Shown: in pieces, positions 1-5,581 of the stretch | Numbering within the stretch: the stretch's first letter is position 1 | Layout: each line of letters begins with the position of its first letter | NCBI GenBank assembly: GCA_964430085.1 | Contig: CAYSES010000013.1 | Coordinates: 1 to 16,006, forward strand | DNA: 16,006 nt | Reading direction: 5' to 3' | Source: RBG-13-33-26 sp964430085 | GTDB taxonomy: Archaea > Nanobdellota > Nanobdellia > Pacearchaeales > GW2011-AR1 | Position numbers and translations under genes: made by a program | The notes under the pieces: model-generated | What the model saw: the letters and a program-made list of their open reading frames with translations, nothing else | Told to the model about the DNA's origin: nothing | Databases searched by the model: none

Positions 1-125
1 ACATCTGCAGCTCCTCCAGCCACGAATGGCGCAGGATAGTTTGCAGCAGCAGCTGTTCCTACAGTAAGGCCAACCATTAATGCGCTAGCAGCGATTGCTG
101 ATATCTTTTTAAAATTTAATCTCAT
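1..125 (-). CDS. S-layer protein, N-terminal part (runs off the window)
   Basis: The first 41 codons of an exported protein are visible, starting at the ATG at 123-125. A basic start (MRLNFKK) leads into a short Ala/Gly-rich hydrophobic core and an Ala-rich cleavage region (GTAAAA). The mature N-terminus then reads NYPAPFVAGGAADV. The 'YPAPFV..G..ADVA' pattern just after the signal peptide is typical of archaeal S-layer glycoproteins of the methanococcal type and of many DPANN genomes, so this is very probably the surface-layer lattice protein, acting outside the membrane. The start is fixed by an AAGGAGGT Shine-Dalgarno 7 nt upstream. The gene is divergent from the winged-helix regulator at 469 and is preceded by a long structured leader, unlike the other genes here. 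The body of the protein is outside the window, so length and domains are unknown. Confidence 0.85.
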   Translation of the reverse strand, partial: MRLNFKKISAIAASALMVGLTVGTAAAANYPAPFVAGGAAD

Positions 126-132
126 CTTTTTA

Positions 133-140
133 ACCTCCTT
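133..140 (-). promoter_or_regulatory. Strong Shine-Dalgarno of the S-layer gene
   Basis: The minus strand reads AAGGAGGT with 7 nt before the ATG at 125. It is the best ribosome-binding site in the window. Most other transcription-unit starts appear leaderless and lack one. Confidence 0.85.
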
Positions 141-157
141 TCAACTCTATTAAGTAT

Positions 158-172
158 GTTGTCAAAGACAAC
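158..172 (-). promoter_or_regulatory. Triloop hairpin ahead of the S-layer ribosome-binding site
   Basis: The minus strand reads GTTGTC-TTT-GACAAC, a perfect 6-bp stem with a 3-nt loop. It ends 17 nt before the Shine-Dalgarno. Confidence 0.5.
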
Positions 173-178
173 CTCTCG

Positions 179-234
179 TCTCAACTTGATGGGATAGGGT
201 ACACATCCTGTTGAGATGAACATTAACACCCTAT
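179..234 (-). promoter_or_regulatory. Potential pseudoknot in the S-layer leader
   Basis: Minus-strand TCTCAAC (216-210) pairs with GTTGAGA (185-179), and inside it GATG (207-204) pairs with CATC (191-188) across a 2x2 internal loop of AG/AA. The 12-nt apical loop contains ACCCTAT (200-194), which is perfectly complementary to ATAGGGT (234-228) just upstream. That would form an H-type pseudoknot with a 7-bp helix. Covariation in relatives is needed to prove it. Confidence 0.5.
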
Positions 235-239
235 TAGAA

Positions 240-253
240 CACTCTTTCGAGTG
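240..253 (-). promoter_or_regulatory. GNRA-tetraloop hairpin at the leader's 5' end
   Basis: The minus strand reads CACTC-GAAA-GAGTG, a perfect 5-bp stem capped by a GAAA (GNRA) tetraloop. It lies within a few nucleotides of the predicted transcription start and could protect the 5' end. Confidence 0.55.
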
Positions 254-277
254 CTTATACTAAAAAACTCAATTTCC

Positions 278-285
278 TTTAAAAA
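278..285 (-). promoter_or_regulatory. Candidate TATA box for the S-layer gene
   Basis: TTTTTAAA on the minus strand would place transcription start near 255-257, directly before the first leader hairpin. Other AT-rich candidates exist further upstream (for example around 341-348), so the choice is uncertain. Confidence 0.35.
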
Positions 286-424
286 GCTTGTTGAATATTT
301 TTTCTTTTTATCCAAAACTTATTCGTTAATCTATTTTTTATTTATAAAGATGCTGCTATCACTTTATTATGATTACACCTTTTCCTAAAAAAGCTTAATA
401 GAAAGATTTAATAACATATATTCC

Positions 425-451
425 TTTTTTTTATATATATACTAAAAAAAA
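425..451 (+). promoter_or_regulatory. TATA region and dyad of the winged-helix regulator
   Basis: TATATATA at 434-441 lies about 32 nt before the ATG at 469, predicting a leaderless or very short-leader mRNA. It sits inside a perfect inverted repeat: TTTTTTTTA at 425-433 and TAAAAAAAA at 443-451. A regulator binding the dyad would block its own TATA box. The tract is low complexity, so chance is possible. Confidence 0.45.
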
Positions 452-468
452 GACTATATCAATTTACA

Positions 469-804
469 ATGACAACGAGGGAAATAACAATAAAAGAATC
501 TAAGGGAGCTTTTTCAATATTCAAAAAAACTGGGAAAGAAGCTGATTTTTCTGGAATTTCTTCTCTAAGACAGCTTTTAACTAAAGAAAAAGCAAGGATT
601 TTGAATATAATAAAAACTGAAAAACCTGCTTCTTTATACGATCTTTCTAAGAAATTAAATAGGCGTTTTAAGGCGGTTTATGAAGATGTTAAGCTTTTAG
701 AGAGATTTGGTCTCATAGAATTAATTGAAGAAAAAGTTAACAATAGAACAAGGCATAAACCTCAGCTTATAATTAATACCTTAACTGTTCATATCAAAAT
801 TTAG
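469..804 (+). CDS. Winged-helix transcriptional regulator (HVO_A0114 / COG4190-like)
   Basis: A 111-aa DNA-binding protein with no membrane segment. Residues about 32-85 form a winged helix-turn-helix: LRQLLTKEKARILNIIK, then SLYDLSKKLNR, then the recognition-helix region FKAVYEDVKLLERFGLIEL. This matches the MarR-like HVO_A0114 family of archaeal regulators, in which the 'KNVHRDVKxLEExGLI' block is characteristic; here it is KAVYEDVKLLERFGLIEL. The C-terminal residues form a wing or strand (TRHKPQLIINTLTVHIKI). The family is sometimes paired with toxin genes, but none is present. It is divergent from the S-layer gene across 343 bp, so it may regulate itself (see the dyad at 425-451) or the S-layer gene; this is inference. 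Its stop codon overlaps the stop of the convergent gene at 801 by 4 bp. Confidence 0.75.
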   Translation: MTTREITIKESKGAFSIFKKTGKEADFSGISSLRQLLTKEKARILNIIKTEKPASLYDLSKKLNRRFKAVYEDVKLLERFGLIELIEEKVNNRTRHKPQLIINTLTVHIKI

Positions 805-1283
805 TAATAAATATTCAAAGAAATGACATAATCTGTGCCCCTTCTGGCAAAATCCTGGAAAGCCCCCTTATAATCTAAGGTCTCATTTCCTTCTTTTAAT
901 ACTGTTTTTTCCTGATCATCAACCACAATTTTGAATTTGTAACCTTTTACAGCGCTTTGTTGTCCGACATCCCATGCCTCTTCTATCACTCCAGTTAAAG
1001 TATCATTAAGAACTTTACAACTATCTCTCTCATCCAAGCATTTTTCTTGCCCTTCACAAGCTATTATTAAATCTTGAAGCGATAAAAACCCTATATAATC
1101 CTCACAATTAGTAGTATATTGTAATGTTGCCTGTATAAAATTTTCAACTTCATAATTTTCTACACCTTCTCCACTAGGTTTTTTTATCAAGAAACTTAAT
1201 AAAACAAGTAAAATAACTGCAACAATAACTAAAATTACTACAAAGCCAACCATCTCTTCCTGTGCTTTCTTGTTCATTTTCAT
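801..1283 (-). CDS. Small pilin-like protein with class III signal peptide (160 aa)
   Basis: The N-terminus reads NKKAQEEMVGF followed by a hydrophobic helix of about 20 residues (to about position 32). This is the pattern of archaeal pilin-like proteins cut by a PibD/EppA-type peptidase after KKA and anchored or polymerised by the helix. The ectodomain is about 125 aa with Cys residues in NCEDYIGF, IACEGQEKCLDERDSCK, and no known domain that I recognise. It is the last gene of the 3160-801 unit. Its ATG overlaps the previous stop (ATGA), giving translational coupling. The second ATG at 1277, with AAAGG 6 nt upstream, is an equally good start (158 aa). A structural subunit or a minor pseudopilin are both possible. 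Confidence 0.65.
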   Translation of the reverse strand: MKMNKKAQEEMVGFVVILVIVAVILLVLLSFLIKKPSGEGVENYEVENFIQATLQYTTNCEDYIGFLSLQDLIIACEGQEKCLDERDSCKVLNDTLTGVIEEAWDVGQQSAVKGYKFKIVVDDQEKTVLKEGNETLDYKGAFQDFARRGTDYVISLNIYY

Positions 1284-1801
1284 CCTTTATCCTCTGAACT
1301 AACTAATATTCTGGCCAGTTCGCATTTATCAAAGATTATCTTTCCATTTGTATCTTTCCTACATAATGAAACAAAATTTGAGTTAGCAGGTAGGGTGTTT
1401 ACATTTTTATCTAGAAGTTTAATAATACTACAATCAGGATAAGTACTTTTACTGCATATTACATTTCCTTCATTAGGATAAACTATCCTTATTTCTATTT
1501 TAGCAACTCCCCAAAAATCACCATAATCTTCTACATGATCTTTTAATATCATTAACTTATCAAAGTCAATGCAACTTATTCTGCTTCCTCCAAACGAGTT
1601 CCCGCATGAAAATTCAGGAGAATTTGCAAGTTTTGAAACAAGTAACATAGCATTTTCTTCTCCAAGACTGCTTGCTGTTTTTTTAAGACTTGATAACCTG
1701 ACAGATAGAAATATTAAACCCACTAAAATAAACAAGAATGTGACTGCTAATAACATAAAAATCATTTGCTGAATCTTTAATTGTCCTTTTTTTCCTACCA
1801 T
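1280..1801 (-). CDS. Small pilin-like protein with class III signal peptide (173 aa)
   Basis: The start MVGKKGQLKIQQMIF, followed by a long hydrophobic helix (to about residue 32), fits a class III signal peptide cut after KKG with Gln at +1. I chose the ATG at 1801 because AAGGAG lies 9 nt upstream. The ATG at 1810 abuts that site and would add three residues. The soluble part (about 135 aa) carries scattered Cys (SCGNSFGG, SCIDFDK, ICSKSTYPDCS, LCRK, KCELARI), suggesting disulfides outside the cell. It lies third in a four-gene unit. The 5' end overlaps the end of the 311-aa gene and its stop overlaps the next start. The exact function is not known to me. Confidence 0.65.
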   Translation of the reverse strand: MVGKKGQLKIQQMIFMLLAVTFLFILVGLIFLSVRLSSLKKTASSLGEENAMLLVSKLANSPEFSCGNSFGGSRISCIDFDKLMILKDHVEDYGDFWGVAKIEIRIVYPNEGNVICSKSTYPDCSIIKLLDKNVNTLPANSNFVSLCRKDTNGKIIFDKCELARILVSSEDKG

Positions 1802-2730
1802 AATAAACATCTCCTTACATTATTTTTATCAGATACTTCATCAACTTGCATTTTTACTACTCCAATATCCACAGAATTGTTCAATCCAACAGCCAAATTT
1901 CCCAAAGTATTCAAATCTGCACCTAAATTCTCGTCACACCCTTGGCTAGAGGTAAGTATCTCTTTATTTATATATAAAATAGAAAGTTCTCTTAGTCTAA
2001 GCATCAATCTTTTTAATTGGCATTCATAAACCTCTTTATCTGAGAATATTGCGGCATACATTAATGCTTTAGAATCATCTCCAGTCCCTGTGAAATATAA
2101 TATCTCATTGTTTTTCTCAACATACTCCCCATTATCATTTACATTTATGTCGCAGTCAGCTCTTTTAAAACAGACTTGTATATTGGCTGCAGAACAATTT
2201 TCTGTCAAAAGATTTGCTTGATTCAGATTAGAAATTTCTTCCTCAACATCATAAGGCGCGTCTACAAAACAATAAGTATCTAATGATGAGGTCATATAAA
2301 TAAGATCTGAAATCTTAAAGGGAAATTGGAAAGGCTTTGAAAAAATATAAAATTTTTTCCCTTCAATTTCTGAATTCGAAAAGATATATTTATTGCTTGA
2401 GAATACATTCACATTTGTTTTAACCCACTGATTAAGGGTTTTTTGATCTAGTTGAATAGATTGTCGTCCAAAGGTGTCTATTAAATCACAGCCATTATGA
2501 ATTCGTGTTTCTGTGGGGATTGTTATGGAAGTCGTTTGTGCAGATTCAAATCCTGTTTCTAGAGGATTTAATAGAATGCTTATCTCTTTTCCGACTTCTG
2601 CACTGGTAGTTTCTTGTTCTGTTCCTAATAATTTTGTACTTATAAATATCGCTAGGAAAATTATTACAATCCCTGCAACAAGTGCAAAAATCCAACCGAA
2701 AGACATTTCAATGCCTTTTTTTGTTAACAT
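1795..2730 (-). CDS. Pilin-like membrane protein, SFGxIF type (311 aa)
   Basis: The N-terminus MLTKKGIEMSFGWIFALVAG continues as a hydrophobic helix to about residue 34. KKG is the likely prepilin-peptidase site, and the SFGWIF signature recurs in the neighbouring 142-aa protein, suggesting an old duplication. The ectodomain of about 275 aa is mixed alpha/beta with a Cys-containing middle (HNGCDLID, DTYCFVDAP, ENCSAANIQVCFKRADCD) and a helical stretch near 235-260 (YECQLKRLMLRLRELSILY). It is second in its unit, beginning 1 nt after the upstream stop. Proteins with this N-terminus are common in DPANN genomes but unnamed. A role as a minor or tip pseudopilin is inferred. Confidence 0.6.
   Translation of the reverse strand: MLTKKGIEMSFGWIFALVAGIVIIFLAIFISTKLLGTEQETTSAEVGKEISILLNPLETGFESAQTTSITIPTETRIHNGCDLIDTFGRQSIQLDQKTLNQWVKTNVNVFSSNKYIFSNSEIEGKKFYIFSKPFQFPFKISDLIYMTSSLDTYCFVDAPYDVEEEISNLNQANLLTENCSAANIQVCFKRADCDINVNDNGEYVEKNNEILYFTGTGDDSKALMYAAIFSDKEVYECQLKRLMLRLRELSILYINKEILTSSQGCDENLGADLNTLGNLAVGLNNSVDIGVVKMQVDEVSDKNNVRRCLLW
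1811..1816 (-). promoter_or_regulatory. Internal Shine-Dalgarno deciding the start at 1801
   Basis: AAGGAG on the minus strand, inside the last codons of the upstream gene, is 9 nt before the ATG at 1801. This favours that start over the ATG at 1810. Confidence 0.6.
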
Positions 2731-2731
2731 T

Positions 2732-3160
2732 TTATCTTTCTATCGTAACAAGAGTTTCTCCGTAATCTTTTACAAGTCTAAGGCTAAGCTTCCCCTTTAT
2801 GTTTGGTATGCAAAAAGGATCTTCTTCTTGTATAGTCTTTGCAATGTCTATATTCTCAATTTTCTTCCCGGCTAAAATCTCTTTAGAAATAAAATTTAAA
2901 TTTTGAAATTCATCGTCCTCAAAACAGACAGAAGTAATCTTTGTTGGTAAGGAGTATACTATTGTTTGACTTCCTTGTGGGCTTTTCCACATTTTGTTTA
3001 TGTCATTTTGTAAGTCATTTAAGAATTGTTCGGTTTGTATAGTCTGCTGAAAACCAATAAATTTTGTTATTGCATAAAAACCAGCTACAAGAAAAGTAAT
3101 TATCAGGATAATGGAAAAAATCATTCCAAAAGATAAACTTAAATCCCCCCTCTTTTTCAT
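2732..3160 (-). CDS. Pilin-like membrane protein, SFGxIF type (142 aa)
   Basis: MKKRGDLSLSFGMIFSIILI begins a class III-type signal/anchor helix that runs to about residue 33. The expected cleavage is after KRG. SFGMIF matches SFGWIF of the next gene. The exported part (about 105 aa) starts with an amphipathic helix (FLNDLQNDINKMW) and has two Cys (SVCFEDD and PFCIPN) that could pair. It is the first gene of a four-gene unit. A TATA box at 3183-3190 lies 26 nt upstream, so its mRNA should be leaderless and separate from, or additional to, readthrough from the 791-aa gene. Function is unknown; a pseudopilin-like surface subunit is the best guess. Confidence 0.6.
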   Translation of the reverse strand: MKKRGDLSLSFGMIFSIILIITFLVAGFYAITKFIGFQQTIQTEQFLNDLQNDINKMWKSPQGSQTIVYSLPTKITSVCFEDDEFQNLNFISKEILAGKKIENIDIAKTIQEEDPFCIPNIKGKLSLRLVKDYGETLVTIER

Positions 3161-3182
3161 GTTAATAAAATATTAAATGTAA

Positions 3183-3190
3183 CTTATAAA
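3183..3190 (-). promoter_or_regulatory. TATA box of the four-gene pilin-like unit
   Basis: TTTATAAG on the minus strand is centred about 26 nt before the ATG at 3160. It falls in the only sizeable gap (43 bp) of the 801-8027 block. Confidence 0.55.
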
Positions 3191-3203
3191 TCTTATGCAG
3201 AAA

Positions 3204-5579
3204 TTAAAAATTGCTCGGCCTTATAATTATTGAACATTCATTAGGGGCTGGCTGGTTTCCAAATTCATCTTTACATTTGATGTAGAAATTATTATTGGTA
3301 TTCCAATCTGTTGTGTGTGCTAAATTATCTGCGGTCACAAGTTGAACGCCGTCGTCAAAATTGTAGTTGCAATCAGTTATATCATAAACACACTGTGCTT
3401 TTTCATTTGTTATTAATTTTAATTTATTCTCTTCATTATAAGCTCTTATAATTAATGGAGATTCGAAATCAGTTTCAACTGTAAATTCAGTTGTTTTAGC
3501 ATCACAATTCCCCCCCAAATCACAACACCTAATAGAATATCCATAATCCCCCGCATTAAGCCACAAATCTTGGGATGAATCAAACGATCCAGTATTAGAG
3601 AATAAAACATAATTGTTATCCTCTTCTGAAGCTCCTTTGAAATAACATTTAGCTTCTCCGTTTTTATATCCTGCAGAAGTATGAGCGGTTAAAGTAACTT
3701 GTACGCTTTCAGTAGCGTCTTTTATTGTTTCATTTGGCCCTACAGTATCAAGGACTAAAGGTCGTGTTCCTATTAATTTGTATACATAAGATTCTGCATT
3801 GGAATATCTATTAGTGTTTGGATCATCGTCTGTATCTGCTCCAGGATAACTATTACATCTGAAGTAGAATTTGTTTTCAGTTTCATCCTTTAGACTATCA
3901 AGAGTCGCAGAGCATGTATAAAGCATATTTGCATTTACTTCACTAATTCCTGATCCACAGGACATTGTTCCTGCCATTGCTTCATAATCTTGATCAGTAT
4001 GGCTCCACCTACAATCAGAAGGTTTGTTTACATAGACATTTACATCGATTGAAGTCTGCCCATATTTAACAGGCATTCCGTTAAGAGGATCTGTTAATTT
4101 AATTTCAGGGGCAGTCGTGTCTGGCGAACTCTGTACACAGTATTTGAAAACAAAAGTTCCTTCATTGGAAAAACCATTCTTACTTTCACATCTTAAGAAA
4201 ACTTCATAATTCCCTCCTTCTGGGACTCCGTTTTCTCCTGCAGAAGTGAAAAGTGATGTTAATGTGTGATTATATTTGTAAATTCCACTGCTTATGGGGA
4301 TTATCATTTCATCATAAGAATCTGCTCTAACATTTACATCCATTTTACATTTTCCAGGTTTGTCTAAGGATATCCCATAACTTAAAGTTGTAAATGGAGG
4401 AACACATCCATCAGTAGAATCTTTGTATTTTATTATTATCCCTTTATCTGGGGGAAGCCTAGCACTGTCTGGGGTATATTCAAATTTATCTCCTAGAGGC
4501 CCGTCCCATGTTTCAATTATCGGAGGAGCAATGTCGTTTCGATTGTTCCAAACACATAATTCATCTTTTGTTCCTTTATTTAATAATTCACAATTCTCTC
4601 CCAAGCTTTGGCATTTGTATTCTGTACAAGGGAATTGTCCTTTGTTACATTTTTCACAATCTTTTCCACCTGTCTCTGGCTGCCATGCATTACATGTGTA
4701 AATATATGCAGTATATTTTGCTTCTTGACAAAAAGCTCCTAACAAACATCCAAGAACCCCGATAGCTAATCCAATCAATCCTAAATATGGGATAGTAATC
4801 CCTGCACCAATTACTACTCCTCCACCAAGAACTCCTCCAACACCAAAACTACTTAATGTAGCTCCTAACACAGCACCAATACCATAACCTAATGAAATAG
4901 ACCATGCTAATTGATCTGCAAACTGAGGATTTAGATTAAAAAATTCAGCTATTGTTTTTGTTGCAAAGTAAAGTCCAACTGCTATAGCTGCTTGTGCAGC
5001 AATATTCAATAAAGACCCCCATGTATTATCAACTATGGGTATCCCTGTATTTGTTAAGGCTCCTTTTGCTGCTTGAGTAGTTGCTTGAGTAATCTGTTGT
5101 GTTAATGCTGCCCCTGGATTACTTACCGGACTAAAAATATTTGATAATTGTGATGCAGCAAGAATGCCTGCTGTTTCCCCTATTCCTCCTCCAGTTTGTT
5201 CTGTTTTAGTTCCAGTTGTTGTATCCGTTTCGGTTGGATTATATACCTCTCTATGATCATATGCAGGATTAAGACAAGCACATTCCCCAGACCATTGACC
5301 AGAAGGTAAACAATATTCTGCACATTTCCCATCTGAACAAGTATGTTTATATGTAACCCCCCCAACAGTATCTGTGCATGGATTCTTACAAGCTATTTGC
5401 CTAGCTTGTCCAGGACTACATGTTGTTCCAGAAGTCCCTCCTCCAGGAGTACTTGCACTAACAATACCAAATTCATTTCCGACAAAATAAGCAAAAGCAA
5501 CAATTCCTATTGTTAATATCAAAATTTCAAATAAACTTATTGCTTTTTCACTTTTTTTTGAATTTTTTTTATTTATCAT
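3204..5579 (-). CDS. Large surface protein: glycine-rich membrane core plus four Cys-paired Ig-like repeats (791 aa)
   Basis: An N-terminal membrane helix (about residues 13-34, SLFEILILTIGIVAFAYF) is followed by a Cys-rich segment (54-102) and a Thr/Gly linker. A hydrophobic region (about 187-284) is very rich in glycine (GYGIGAVLGA, GGVLGGGVVIGAG) and probably makes several membrane spans. Next comes a second Cys motif (296-342: CEKCNKGQFPCTEYKC, CELLNKGT, CVW), of a kind I have seen repeatedly in DPANN proteins but cannot name. Residues about 391-789 hold four diverged modules, each a Cys, about 40-60 residues, then an aromatic-x-x-[RK]-C strand: FLRCES, FYFRCNS, YSIRCCD, FYIKCKD. They look like Ig/FN3-type beta sandwiches with one disulfide each. 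It starts 2 nt after the previous stop. The likely role is a surface or adhesion component anchored in the membrane. Confidence 0.65.
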   Translation of the reverse strand: MINKKNSKKSEKAISLFEILILTIGIVAFAYFVGNEFGIVSASTPGGGTSGTTCSPGQARQIACKNPCTDTVGGVTYKHTCSDGKCAEYCLPSGQWSGECACLNPAYDHREVYNPTETDTTTGTKTEQTGGGIGETAGILAASQLSNIFSPVSNPGAALTQQITQATTQAAKGALTNTGIPIVDNTWGSLLNIAAQAAIAVGLYFATKTIAEFFNLNPQFADQLAWSISLGYGIGAVLGATLSSFGVGGVLGGGVVIGAGITIPYLGLIGLAIGVLGCLLGAFCQEAKYTAYIYTCNAWQPETGGKDCEKCNKGQFPCTEYKCQSLGENCELLNKGTKDELCVWNNRNDIAPPIIETWDGPLGDKFEYTPDSARLPPDKGIIIKYKDSTDGCVPPFTTLSYGISLDKPGKCKMDVNVRADSYDEMIIPISSGIYKYNHTLTSLFTSAGENGVPEGGNYEVFLRCESKNGFSNEGTFVFKYCVQSSPDTTAPEIKLTDPLNGMPVKYGQTSIDVNVYVNKPSDCRWSHTDQDYEAMAGTMSCGSGISEVNANMLYTCSATLDSLKDETENKFYFRCNSYPGADTDDDPNTNRYSNAESYVYKLIGTRPLVLDTVGPNETIKDATESVQVTLTAHTSAGYKNGEAKCYFKGASEEDNNYVLFSNTGSFDSSQDLWLNAGDYGYSIRCCDLGGNCDAKTTEFTVETDFESPLIIRAYNEENKLKLITNEKAQCVYDITDCNYNFDDGVQLVTADNLAHTTDWNTNNNFYIKCKDEFGNQPAPNECSIIIRPSNF

Positions 5580-5581
5580 AT

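Larger units (their letters stand above)
126..256 (-). promoter_or_regulatory. Structured 5' leader RNA of the S-layer gene
   Basis: Between a candidate promoter (278-285) and the S-layer start lie about 130 nt with no ORF. They can form three helices on the minus strand: a GAAA-tetraloop hairpin (240-253), a long hairpin (179-216) whose loop can pair with upstream bases 228-234, and a triloop hairpin (158-172). The Shine-Dalgarno follows. Complementary arms are seen directly; folding in the cell is inferred. Likely roles are mRNA stabilisation or translational control of a very highly expressed protein. It matches no riboswitch class that I recognise. Confidence 0.6.

Noticed and set aside
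179..253. Hammerhead or other self-cleaving ribozyme in the S-layer leader
   Set aside because: A GAAA sequence is present, but only as the loop of a perfect hairpin. No CUGANGA core or three-way junction is found.
469..804. Antitoxin of a toxin-antitoxin pair
   Set aside because: The winged-helix family can be an antitoxin, but no toxin-like ORF lies next to it on the same strand.
2513..2875. A 120-codon open frame on the plus strand across two pilin-like genes
   Set aside because: It spans the junction of two well-supported minus-strand genes with class III signal peptides, and its translation has no coherent domain. It is a shadow frame.
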